Part shown: in pieces, positions 1 to 12,999 of the stretch
How the letters are laid out: each line of letters starts with the position of its first letter
How positions within the stretch are numbered: the first letter of the stretch is position 1
Assembly (NCBI GenBank): GCA_033782935.1
Contig: JAWQEG010000710.1
Coordinates: 1,054,001-1,118,000 of the forward strand
Direction of reading: 5' to 3'
From: Petrolisthes cinctipes
Lineage: Eukaryota; Arthropoda; Malacostraca; Decapoda; Porcellanidae
DNA length: 64,000 bases
The notes under the pieces: model-generated
What the model was told of the DNA's origin: nothing
Databases searched by the model: none
The model's input: only the letters and a program-made list of their open reading frames with translations
Made by a program: the position numbers and the translations under genes

Positions 1-3000
1 ACAGTGCTTGGACTGTAAATATCAACCATAATGCATGGGGTGGTGGGTGTTGGACGTCATTACAGTGCTTTAACTGTAAATATCAACAGTCATTCATGGG
101 GTGTTGGGGGTGAGGGTGTCATTACAGTTCTTGGACTATAAATATCAACCATCATTCATTAGGTGGTGGGTTTGTGGGTGTCATTACAGTGATTAGACTG
201 TAAATATTAACAGTCATTCATGGAGTGGTGGGTGTGTGGATGTCATTACAGTGCTTAGACTGAAAATATCAACAGTCATTCATGGGGTGGTGAGTGTGTG
301 GTTGTCATTACAGTGCTTTGACTATAAATATTAACCATCATTTATGGGGTTGTCGGTGTGTGGGTGTCATTACAGTACATGGACTGCAAATATTGTCAGT
401 CATTCATGGGGTTGTGGGTGTGTAGGTGTCATTACAGTGCTTGGACTGTAAATATCAAAATCCATTCTTATGGTGGTGGGTGTGTGGGTATCATTACAGT
501 GCTTAGACTCTAAATATCAACAGTTATTTATGGGGTGGTGGGTGTGTGGCTGTCATTATAGTGCTTGGACTGTAAATATCAACAGTCAATCATAGTGTGG
601 TGGGTATGTGGGTTTCGTTACAGTGCTTGGACTGTAAATATCAACAGTCCTTTATGGGTTGGTGGGTGTGTGGGTGTCATTACAGTGCTTAGACTGTAAA
701 TATAAACAGTCATTCATGGGGTGGTGGGTGTGTGGGTGTCATTACAGTGTTTTAACTATAAATATTAAAATTCAATTATTGGGTGGTGGGTTTTCATTAG
801 AGTGCTTGGACTGTAAATATCAACAGTCATTCATGGGGTGGTGCATCTGTGGGTATCATGACAGTGCTTGGACTGTCAATATCAACAATCATTTATGGGG
901 TGGTGGGTATGTGGGTGTCATTATAGTGCTTTAACTGTAAATATCAACAGTCATTCATGGGGTGGTGGGTGTGTCTGTGTCATTACAGTGCTTGGACTAT
1001 AAATATCAATTCATTCATGGTGTGGTGGGTGTGTGTGTCATTAGTGCTTGGACTGTAAATATCAACAGTCATTCATGGGGTGGTTGGTGTCATTACAGTG
1101 TTTGGACTGTAAATATCAACAGTCAATCATGGAATGTTGGGTGTCATTAGAATGCTTAGACTGTAAATATTAACAGTCATTTATTGGGTGGTGGGTGTGT
1201 GGGTGTCATTATAGTGCTTGGACTGTAAATATCAACAGTCAATCATGGGGTTGTCGGTGTGTGGGTGTCATTACAGTGATTGGACTGTAAATATCAACAG
1301 TCATTCATGGGGTGGTGTTTGTTGGGGTGTCATTACAGTGCTTTGACTGTAAATATCAACAGTCATTCATGGGGTAATGGGGTTGAGGGTGTCATTACAG
1401 TGCTTGGACTGTAAATATCAACAGTCATTCATGGGGTTGTGTGTGTGTAGGTGTAATTACAGTGCTTAGACTGTAAGTATCAAAAGTCATTTATGGGGTG
1501 GTGGGTGTGTGGCTGTCATTATAGTGCTTGGACTGTAAATATCAACAGTCCTTTATGGGTTGGTGGGTGTGTGGGTGTCATTACAGTGCTTAGACTGTAA
1601 ATATCAACAGTCATTTATTGGGTTGTGGGTGTGTGGCTGTCATTACAGTGCTTGGACTGTAAATATCAACAGTCATTTAAAGGGTGGTGGGTGTTTGAGT
1701 GTCATTACAGAGCTTGGACTGTAAATATCAACAGTAATTTATAGGGTGGTGGGTGTGTGGCTGTCATTATAGTGCTTGGACTGTAAATATCAACAGTCAA
1801 TCATGGGGTGGTGGGTGTGTGGGTGTCATTACATTGCTTTGACTGTAAATATCAACAGTCATTCATGGGGTGGTTGGTGTGTGGGTATCATTACAGTGTT
1901 TTGATTGTAAATATCAACAGTCATAATAAGGTGGTGTGTGTCATTAGAGTGGTTGCCCTGTAAATATCAACAGTCATTCATGGGGTGGTGGGTGTTGGGT
2001 TTTCCATACAGTGCTTTAACTGTAAATATCAACAGTCATTCATGGGGTGGTGAGGGTAAGGGTGTCATTACAGTGCTTGGACTGTAAATATCAACAGTCA
2101 TTTATGCGGTGGTTGGTGTGTGGGTTTCATTATAGTGCTAGAACTGTAAATATCAACAGTCAATCATGGGGTGGTCGGTGTGTGGGTGTCATTACAGTGC
2201 TTTAACTATAAATATCAACTTTCATTTATTGGGTGGTGGGTGTCATTAGAATGCTTGGACTGTAAATATCAACAGTCATTCATAGGGTGGTGCATGTGTG
2301 GGTGTAATGACAGTGCTTGGACTGTAAATATCAACAGTCATTCATGGGGTGGTGAGTGTGTGGGTGTCATTACAGTGCTTAGACTGTAAGTATCAAAAGT
2401 CATTCATGGGGTAATGGGGGTGAGGGTGTCATTACAGTGCTTGGACTGTAAATATGAACAGTCATTCATGGGGTTGTGTGTGTGTAGGTGTCATTACAGT
2501 GCTTAGACTGTAAGTATCAAAAGTCATTTATGGGGTGGTGTGTGTGTGGCTGTCATTATAGTGCTTTGACTGTAAATATCAACAGTCAATCTTGGGGTGG
2601 TGGGTATGTGGGTGTCATTTCAGTGCTTGGACTGTAAATATCAACAGTCATTCATGGGGTGGTGGGTGTGTGGGTGTCATTACAGTGTTTTGATTGTAAA
2701 TAACAACAGTCATTTATAAGGTGGTGGGTGTCATTAGAGTGCTTGGACTGTAAATATCAACAGTCATTCATGGATTGGTGGGTGTGTTGGTGTCATTACA
2801 GTGTTTGGACTGTAAATATCAACCATAATGCATGGGGTGGTGGGTGTGGGACATCATTACAGTGTTTTAACTGTAAATATCAACAGTCATTCATGGGGTG
2901 GTGGGGGTGAGGGTGTCATTACAGTTCTTGGACTATAAATATCAACCATCATTCATTAGGTGGTGGGTTTGTGGGTGTCATTACAGTGATTAGACTGTAA

Positions 3001-6000
3001 ATATTAACAGTCATTTATGGAGTGGTGTGTGTGTGGATGTCATTACAGTGCTTAGACTGAAAATATCAACAGTCATTCATGGGGTGGTGAGTGTGTGGTT
3101 GTCATTACAGTGCTTTGACTATAAATATTAACCGTCATTTATGGGGTTGTCGGTGTGTGGGTGTCATTACAGTACATGGACTGCAAATATTGTCAGTCAT
3201 TCATGGGGTTGTGGGTGTGTAGGTGTCATTACAGTGCTTGGAGTGTAAATATCAAAATCCATTCTTATGGTGGTGGGTGTGTGGGTATCATTACAGTGCT
3301 TAGACTCTAAATATCAACAGTCATTTATGGGGTGGTGGGTGTGTGGCTGTCATTATAGTGCTTGGACTGTAAATATCAACAGTCAATCAGAGTGTGGTGG
3401 GTATGTGGGTTTCGTTACAGTGCTTGGACTGTAAATATCAACAGTCCTTTATGGGTTGGTGGGTGTGTGGGTGTCATTACAGTGCTTAGACTGTAAATAT
3501 AAACAGTCATTCATGGGGTGGTGGGTGTGTTAGTGTCATTACAGTGTTTTAACTATAAATATTAAAATTCAATTATTGGGTGGTTGGTTTTCATTAGAGT
3601 GCTTGGACTGTAAATATCAACAGTCATTCATGGGGTGGTGCATGTGTGGGTGTCATGACAGTGCTTGGACTGTCAATATCAACAATCATTTATGGGGTGG
3701 TGGGTATGTGGGTGTCATTATAGTGTTTGAACTGTAAATATCAACAGTCATTCATGGGGTGGTGGGTGTGTCTGTGTCATTACAGTGCTTGGACTATAAA
3801 TATCAATTCATTCATGGTGTGGTGGGTGTGTGTGTCATTAGTGCTTGGACTGTAAATATCAACAGTCATTCATGGGGTGGTTGGTGTCATTACAGTGTTT
3901 GGACTGTAAATATCAACAGTCAATCATGGAATGTTGGGTGTCATTAGGATGCTTAGACTGTAAATATTAACAGTCATTTATTGGGTGGTGGGTGTGTGGA
4001 TGTCATTATAGTGCTTGGACTGTAAATATCAACAGTCAATCATGGGGTGGTCAGTGTGTGGGTGTCATTACAGTGCTTGGACTGTAAATATCAACAGTCA
4101 TTCATGGGGTGGTGTGTGTTGGGGTGTCATTACAGTGCTTTGACTGTAAATATCAACAGTCATTCATGGGGTAATGGGGTTGAGGGTGTCATTACAGTGC
4201 TTGGACTGTAAATATCAACAGTCATTCATAGGGTGGTGGGTGTGTGAGTGTCATTACAGAACTTGGACTGTAAATATCAACAGTCATTCATGGGGTGGTG
4301 GGTGTGTAGGTGTCATTATAGTGCTTGGACTGTAAATATCAAAAGTCATTCTTGATGTGGTCGGAGTGTGGGTGTCATTACAGTGCTTAGACTGTAAATA
4401 TTAACAGTCATTTATAGGGTGGTGGGTGTGTGGCTGTCATTACAGTGCTTGGACTGTAAATATCAACAGTCAATCATGGGGTGGTAGGTGTGTGGGTGTC
4501 ATTACATTGCTTTGACTGTAAATATCAACAGACATTCATGGGGTGGTGGGTGTGTGGGTGTCATTACAGTGTTTTGTTTGTAAATATCAACAGTCATTTA
4601 TAAGGTTGTAAGTGTCATTAGAGTGATTGGACTGTAAATATCAACAGTCATTCATAAGGTGGTGGGTGTGGGGGTGTCATTACATTGTTTTGACTGTAAA
4701 TATCAACAGTCATTAATGGGGTGGTGGGGGTGAGGGTGTTATTACAGTGCTTACACTGTATATATCAACAATCATTCATAGGGTGGTGGGTGTGTGGGTG
4801 TCATTATAGTGTTTGGACTGTAAATATCAACAGTCATTCATGAAGTGGTGGGTGTGTGGGTGTCATTACAATGTTTTAATTGTAAATATCAATAGTCATT
4901 CATAGGGGGGTGGGTGTCATTAGAGTGTTTGGACTGTAAATATCAACAGTCATTCATGGGGTGGTAGGTGTGTGGGTGTCATTACAGTGCTTGGACTGTA
5001 AATATCAACCATCATTTATGGGGTGGTGTTTGTGTGGGTGTCATTACAGTTCCTGGACTGTAAATATCAACAGTCATTCATAGGGTGGTGTGTGTGTGAG
5101 TGTCATTGCAGAGCTTGGACTGTAAATATCAACAGTTATTCATGGGGTGGTTGGTGTGTGGGTGTCATTACAGTGCTTAGACTGTAAATATCAACAGTCA
5201 GTTATTGGGTAGTGGGTGTGTGGGTATCATTACAGTGCTTGGACTGTAAATATCAACAGTCAATCATGGGGTGGTCGGTGTGTGGGTGTCATTACAGTGC
5301 TGGAACTGTAATTATCAACAGTCATTCATGGGGTGGTGTGTGTGTGGGTGTCATTACAGTGTTTTAACTATATATATCAACATTCATTAATTGGGTGGTG
5401 GGTGTCATTACAGTGCTTTGACTGTAAATATCAACAGTCATTTATAGAGTGGTGGGTGTGTGGCTGTCATTACAGTGCTTGGACTGTAAATATCAACAGT
5501 CAATCATAGGGTGGTGGGTGTGTGGGTGTCATTACAGTGCTTGGACTGTAAATATCAACCGTCATTTATGGGGTGGTGGGTGTGTGGGTGTCATTCCAGT
5601 GTTTTTATTGTAAATAACAACAGTCATTTATGAGGTGGTGGGTGTCATTAGAGTGCTTGGACTGTAAATATCAACAGTCATTCATGGATTGGTGGGTGTG
5701 TTGGTGTCATTACAGTGCTTGGACTATAAATATCAACCATAATGCATGGGGTGGTGGGTGTGGGACGTCATTACAGTGATTAGACTGTAAATATTAACAG
5801 TCATTCATGGAGTGGTGGGTGTGTGGATGTCATTACAGTGCTTAGACTGAAAATATTAACAGTCATTCATGGGGTGGTGAGTGTGTGGTTGTCATTACAG
5901 TGCTTTGACTATAAATATTAACCATCATTTATGGGGTTGTCGGTGTGTGGGTGTCATTACAGTACATGGACTGCAAATATTGTCAGTCATTCATGGGGTT

Positions 6001-9000
6001 GTGGGTGTGTAGGTGTCATTACAGTGCTTGGACTGTAAATATCAAAATCCATTCTTATGGTGGTGGGTGTGTGGGTATCATTACAGTGCTTAGACTCTAA
6101 ATATCAACAGTTATTTATGGGGTGGTGGGTGTGTGGCTGTCATTATAGTGCTTGGACTGTAAATATCAACAGTCAATCATAGTGTGGTGGGTATGTGGGT
6201 TTCGTTACAGTGCTTGGACTGTAAATATCAACAGTCCTTTATGGGTTGGTGGGTGTGTGGGTGTCATTACAGTGCTTAGACTGTAAATATAAACAGTCAT
6301 TCATGGGGTGGTGGGTGTGTGGGTGTCATTACAGTGTTTTAACTATAAATATTAAAATTCAATTATTGGGTGGTGGGTTTTCATTAGAGTGCTTGGACTG
6401 TAAATATCAACAGTCATTCATGGGGTGGTGCATGTGTGGGTGTCATGACAGTGCTTGGACTGTCAATATCAACAATCATTTATGGGGTGGTGGGTATGTG
6501 GGTGTCATTATAGTGCTTTAACTGTAAATATCAACAGTCATTCATGGGGTGGTGGGTGTGTCTGTGTCATTACAGTGCTTGGACTATAAATATCAATTCA
6601 TTCATGGTGTGGTGGGTGTGTGTGTCATTAGTGCTTGGACTGTAAATATCAACAGTCATTCATGGGGTGGTTGGTGTCATTACAGTGTTTGGACTGTAAA
6701 TATCAACAGTCAATCATGGAATGTTGGGTGTCATTAGAATGCTTAGACTGTAAATATTAACAATCATTTATTGGGTGGTGGGTGTGTGGGTGTCATTATA
6801 GTGCTTGGACTGTAAATATCAACAGTCAATCATGGGGTTGTCGGTGTGTGGGTGTCATTACAGTGATTGGACTGTAAATATCAACAGTCATTCATGGGGT
6901 GGTGTTTGTTGGGGTGTCATTACAGTGCTTTGACTGTAAATATCAACAGTCATTCATGGGGTAATGGGGTTGAGGGTGTCATTACAGTGCTTGGACTGTA
7001 AATATCAACAGTCATTCATGGGGTTGTGTGAGTGTAGGTGTAATTACAGTGCTTAGACTGTAAGTATCAAAAGTCATTTATGGGGTGGTGGGTGTGTGGC
7101 TGTCATTATAGTGCTTGGACTGTAAATATCAACAGTCCTTTATGGGTTGGTGGGTGTGTGGGTGTCATTACAGTGCTTAGACTGTAAATATCAACAGTCA
7201 TTTATTGGGTGGTGGGTGTGTGGCTGTCATTACAGTGCTTGGACTGTAAATATCAACAGTCATTTAAAGGGTGGTGGGTGTTTGAGTGTCATTACAGAGC
7301 TTGGACTGTAAATATCAACAGTAATTTATAGGGTGATGGGTGTGTGGCTGTCATTATAGTGCTTGGACTGTAAATATCAACAGTCAATCATGGGGTGGTG
7401 GGTGTGTGGGTGTCATTACATTGCTTTGACTGTAAATATCAACAGTCATTCATGGGGTGGTTGGTGTGTGGGTATCATTACAGTGTTTTGATTGTAAATA
7501 TCAACAGTCATAATAAGGTGGTGTGTGTCATTAGAGTGGTTGCCCTGTAAATATCAACAGTCATTCATGGGGTGGTGGGTGTTGGGTTTTCCATACAGTG
7601 CTTTAACTGTAAATATCAACAGTCATTCATGGGGTGGTGAGGGTGAGGGTGTCATTACAGTGCTTGGACTGTAAATATCAACAGTCATTTATGCGGTGGT
7701 TGGTGTGTGGGTTTCATTATAGTGCTAGAACTGTAAATATCAACAGTCAATCATGGGGTGGTCGTTGTGTGGGTGTCATTACAGTGCTTTAACTATAAAT
7801 ATCAACGTTCATTTATTGGGTGGTGGGTGTCATTAGAATGCTTGGACTGTAAATATCAACAGTCATTCATAGGGTGGTGCATGTGTGGGTGTAATGACAG
7901 TGCTTGGACTGTAAATATCAACAGTCATTCATGGGGTGGTGAGTGTGTGGGTGTCATTACAGTGCTTAGACTGTAAGTATCAAAAGTCATTCATGGGGTA
8001 ATGGGGGTGAGGGTGTCATTACAGTGCTTGGACTGTAAATATGAACAGTCATTCATGGGGTTGTGTGTGTGTAGGTGTCATTACAGTGCTTAGACTGTAA
8101 GTATCAAAAGTCATTTAAGGGGTGGTGGGTGTGTGGCTGTCATTATAGTGCTTTGACTGTAAATATCAACAGTCAATCTTGGGGTGGTGGGTATGTGGGT
8201 GTCATTACAGTGCTTGGACTGTAAATATCAACAGTCATTCATGGGGTGGTGGGTGTGTGGGTGTCATTACAGTGTTTTGATTGTAAATAACAACAGTCAT
8301 TTATAAGGTGGTGGGTGTCATTAGAGTGCTTGGACTGTAAATATCAACAGTCATTCATGGATTGGTGGGTGTGTTGGTGTCATTACAGTGTTTGGACTGT
8401 AAATATCAACCATAATGCATGGGGTGGTGGGTGTGGGACATCATTACAGTGCTTTAACTGTAAATATCAACAGTCCTTTATGGGTTGGTGGGTGTGTGGG
8501 TGTCATTACAGTGCTTAGACTGTAAATATAAACAGTCATTCATGGGGTGGTGGGTGTGTGAGTGTCATTACAGTGTTTTAACTATAAATATTAAAATTCA
8601 ATTATTGGGTGGTGGGTTTTCATTAGAGTGCTTGGACTGTAAATATCAACAGTCATTCATGGGGTGGTGCATGTGTGGGTGTCATGAAAGTGCTTGGACT
8701 GTCAATATCAACAATCATTTATGGGGTGGTGGGTATGTGGGTGTCATTATAGTGCTTGAACTGTAAATATCAACAGTCATTCATGGGGTGGTGGGTGTGT
8801 CTGTGTCATTACAGTGCTTGGACTATAAATATCAATTCATTCATGGTGTGGTGGGTGTGTGTGTCATTAGTGCTTGGACTGTAAATATCAACAGTCATTC
8901 ATGGGGTGGTTGGTGTCATTACAGTGTTTGGACTGTAAATATCAACAGTCAATCATGGAATGTTGGGTGTCATTAGAATGCTTAGACTGTAAATATTAAC

Positions 9001-9700
9001 AGTCATTTATTGGGTGGTGGGTGTGTGGGTGTCATTATAGTGCTTGGACTGTAAATATCAACAGTCAATCATGGGGTGGTCAGTGTGTGGGTGTCATTAC
9101 AGTGCTTGGACTGTAAATATCAACAGTCATTCATGGGGTGGTGTGTGTTGGGGTGTCATTACAGTGCTTTGACTGTAAATATCAACAGTCATTCATGGGG
9201 TAATGGGGTTGAGGGTGTCATTACAGTGCTTGGACTGTAAATATCAACAGTCATTCATGGGGTTGTGTGTGTGTAGGTGTAATTACAGTGCTTAGACTGT
9301 AAGTATCAAAAGTCATTTATGGGTTGGTGGGTGTGTGGCTGTCATTATAGTGCTTGGACTGTAAATATCTACAGTTAATCTTGGGGTGGTGGGTATGTGG
9401 GTGTCATTACAGTGCTTGGACTGTAAATATCAACAGTCATTCATGGGGTGGTGGGTGTGTGGGTGTCATTACAATGTTTTGATTGTAAATAACAACAGTC
9501 ATTTATAAGGTGGTGGGTGTCATTAGAGTGCTTGGACTGTAAATATCGACAGTCATTCATGGATTGGTGGGTGTGTTGGTGTCATTACAGTGCTTGGACT
9601 GTAAATATCAACCATAATGCATGGGGTGGTGGGTGTGGGACGTCATTACAGTGCTTTGACTGTAAATATCAACAGTCATTCATGCGGTGGTGGGGGTGAG
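1..9700 (+). repeat. HOR domain A, period about 2.79 kb
   Basis: Marker variants recur at fixed offsets. The unit with AATTCATTCATGGTGTGG appears near 962, 3759, 6549 and 8788 (offsets 2797, 2790 and 2239). The block 659-3000 recurs at offset 5587 (6246 to about 8,500), and a stretch starting at 1 recurs at 2,797. The AACCATAATGC marker is 5711 bp apart between copies 1 and 3, while sequence just after it is 5587 apart; the 124-bp difference is two missing monomers. The fourth copy is shortened by 551 bp, about nine monomers. Copies compared over a few hundred bases differ at only a few positions. Boundaries are approximate. Confidence 0.85.
8208..8269 (+). repeat. Representative consensus monomer (62 bp)
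   Basis: This copy matches the majority base at every position as far as I can judge by eye. It contains two overlapping dyads. The first has 7-bp arms TTACAGT and ACTGTAA around the 6-base loop GCTTGG, with its first two bases coming from the end of the preceding unit. The second has 6-bp arms GACTGT and ACAGTC around the 8-base loop AAATATCA. The ACTGT arm is shared, so only one hairpin can form at a time. The second half has G runs of 4, 2, 3 and 3 separated by T, T and TGTGT, enough for a two-layer G-quadruplex. The next unit, from 8270, is a 54-bp variant lacking GTGTGTGG. Confidence 0.9.
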
Positions 9701-10689
9701 GGTGTCATTACAGTTCTTGGACTATAAATATCAACAATCATTCATTAGGTGGTGGGTTTGTGGGTGTCATTACAGTGCTTAGACTGTAAATATTAACAGT
9801 CATTCATGGGGTGGTGGGTATGTGGATGTCATTACAGTGCTTAGACTGAAAATATCAACAGTCATTCATGGGGTGGTGAGTGTGTGGTTGTCATTACAGT
9901 GCTTTGACTATAAATATTAACCGTCATTTATGGGGTTGTCGGTGTGTGGGTGTCATTACAGTGCATGGACTGCAAATATTGTCAGTCATTCATGGGGTTG
10001 TGGGTGTGTAGGTGTCATTACAGTGCTTGGACTGTAAATATCAAAATCCATTCTTATGGTGGTGGGTGTGTGGGTATCATTACAGTGCTTAGACTCTAAA
10101 AATCAACAGTCATTTATGGTGTGGTTGGGGTGTGGCTGTCATTATAGTGCTTGGACTGTAAATATCAACAGTCAATCATAGTGTGGTGGGTATGTGGGTG
10201 TCATTACAGTTCTTGGACTGTAAATATCAACAGTCCTTCATGGGTTGGTGGGTGTGTGGGTGTCATTACAAAGCTTACACTGTAAATATCAACAGTCATT
10301 TATTGGGTGGTGGGTGTGAGGGTGTCATTACAGTGCTTGGACTGTAAATATAAACAGTCATTCATGGGGTGGTGGGTGTGTGGGTGTCATTACAGTGTTT
10401 TAACTATAAATATTAACATTCAATTATTGGGTGGTGAGTTTTCATTAGAGTGCTTGGACTGTAAATATCAACAGTCATTCATGGGGTGGTGCATGTGTGG
10501 GTGTCATGACAGTGCTTGGACTGTCAATATCAACAGTCATTCATGGGGTGGTGAGTGTGTGGGTGTCATTACAGTTCCTGGACTGTAAATATAAACCATC
10601 ATTCATCAGGTGGTGGGTGTTTGGATGTCATTACAGTGCTTGGACTGAAAATATCAACAGTCATTCTTGGGGTGCTGGGTGTGTGGGTG

Positions 10690-11414
10690 TCATTACAGTG
10701 CTTGGACTGTAAATATCAACAGTCATTCATGGGGTGGTGGGTGTTTTGGTGTCATGACATTGCTTGGACTGTAAATATCAACAGTCATTCATGGGGTGGT
10801 AAGTGTGTGGGTGTCATTACAGTTCTTGGACTATAAATATCAACCCTTATTCATCAGGTGGTGGGTTTGTGGGTGTCATTACAGTGCTCAGACTGTAAAT
10901 GTTAACAGTCATTCATGGGGTGGTGGGTTTGTGGATGTCTTTACAGTGCTTAGACTGTAAATATCAACAGTCATTCATTGGGTGGTGGGTGTGTGGGTGT
11001 CATTACAGTGCTTAGACTGTAAATATCAACAGTCATTAATTGGGTGGTGGGTGTGTGGGTGTCATTACAGTGTTTGAACTGTAAATATCAACAGTCAATC
11101 ATGGGGTGGTCGGTGTGTGGGTGTCATTACAGTGCTTGGACTGTAAATATCAACAGTCATTCATGGGGTGGTGGGTGTTTTGGTGTCATGACATTGCTTG
11201 GACTGTAAATATCAACAGTCATTCATGGGGTGGTAAGTGTGTGGGTGTCATTACAGTTCTTGGACTATAAATATCAACCCTTATTCATTAGGTGGTGGGT
11301 TTGTGGGTGTCATTACAGTGCTCAGACTGTAAATGTTAACAGTCATTCATGGGGTGGTGGGTGTGTGGATGTCTTTACAGTGCTTAGACTGTAAATATCA
11401 ACAGTCATTCATGA
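10690..11414 (+). repeat. Local 7-monomer duplication (434 bp offset)
   Basis: The rare variant GTGTTTTGGTGTCATGACAT starts at 10,741 and again at 11,175, exactly 434 bp (7 x 62) apart. The similarity covers about 290 bp, roughly 10,690-10,980 against 11,124-11,414, including a shared CCCTTATTCAT variant and a TGTTAAC variant of TATCAAC. It is a short-range in-register duplication inside a part of the array (about 9.7-13 kb) that shows only partial long-range partners, such as 10,307 with 15,957. Confidence 0.85.
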
Positions 11415-12999
11415 GGTGGTGGGTGTGTGGGTGTCATTACAGTGCTTGGACTATAAACATAACCGTCATTTATGGGGTTATGGGTGTGTGGGTGTCATTA
11501 CAATGCATGGACTGTAAATATAATCAGTCATTCATGTGGTTGTGGGTGTGTAGGTGTCATTACAGTGCTTGGACTGTAAATATCAAAATTAATTCTTTGG
11601 GTGGTGGGTGTGTGGGTATCATTACAGTGCTTAGACTGATAATATCAACAGTAATTTATGGGGTGGTGGGTGTGTGGCTGTCATTATAGTGCTTAGACTG
11701 TAAATATCAACAGTCAATCATAGTGTGGTGGGTATGAGGGCTTCATTACAGTGCTTGGACTGTAAATATCAACAGTCCTTTATGAGTTGGTGGGTGTGTG
11801 GGTGTCATTACAGTGCTTAGACTGTAAATATCAACAGTCATTTATTGGGTGGTGGGTGTGTGGCGGTCATTACAGTGCTTGGACTGTAAATATCAACAGT
11901 CATTTAAAGGGTGGTGGGTGTTTGAGTGTCATTACAGAGCTTGGACTGTAAATATCAACAGTCATTTATAGGGTGGTGGGTGTGTGGCTGTCATTACAGT
12001 GCTTGGACTGTAAATATCAACAGTCAATCATGGGGTGGTGGGTGTGTGGGTGTCATTACATTGCTTTGACTATAAATATCAACAGTCATTTATGAGATGG
12101 TTGGTGTGTGGGTATTATTACAGTGTTTTGATTGTAAATATCAACAGTCATAATAAGGTGGTGGGTGTCATTAGAGTGGTTGCCCTGTAAATATCAACAG
12201 TCATTCATGGGGTGGTGGGTGTTGGGTTTTCCATACAGTGCTTTAACTGTAAATATCAACAGTCATTCATGGGGTGGTGAGGGTAAGGGTGTCATTACAG
12301 TGCTTGGACTGTAAATATCAACAGTCATTTATGCAGTGGTTGGTGTGTGGGTTTCATTATAGTGCTAGAACTGTAAATATCAACAGTCATTCATGGGGTG
12401 GTGGGTGTGTGGGTGTCATTACAGAGCTTGGACTATAAATATCAATTAATTTATGGTGTGGTGGGTGTTTGTGTCATTAGTGCTTGGACTGTAAATATCA
12501 ACAGTCATTCATTGGGTGGTTGGTGTCATTACAGTGTTTGGACTGTAAATATCAACAGTCAATCATGGTATGTTGGGTATCATTAGAATGCTTAGACTGT
12601 AAATATTAACAGTCATTTATTGGGTGGTGGGTGTGTGGGTGTCATTATAGTGCTTGGACTGTAAATATCAACAGTCAATCATGGGGTGGTCGGTGTGTGG
12701 GTGTCATTACAGTGCTTTAACTATAAATATCAACGTTCATTTATTGGGTGGTGGGTGTCATTAGAATGCTTGGACTGTAAATATCAACAGTCATTCATAG
12801 GGTGGCGCATGTGTGGGTGTAATGACAGTGCTTGTACTGTAAATATCAACAGTCTTTCATGGGGTGGTGAGTGTGTGGGTGTCATTACAGTGCTTTGACT
12901 TTAAATATCAACAGTCATTCATAGGGTAATGGGGGTGAGGGTGTCATTACAGAGCTTGGACTCTAAATATGAACAGTCATTCATGGGGTGGTGGGTGTG

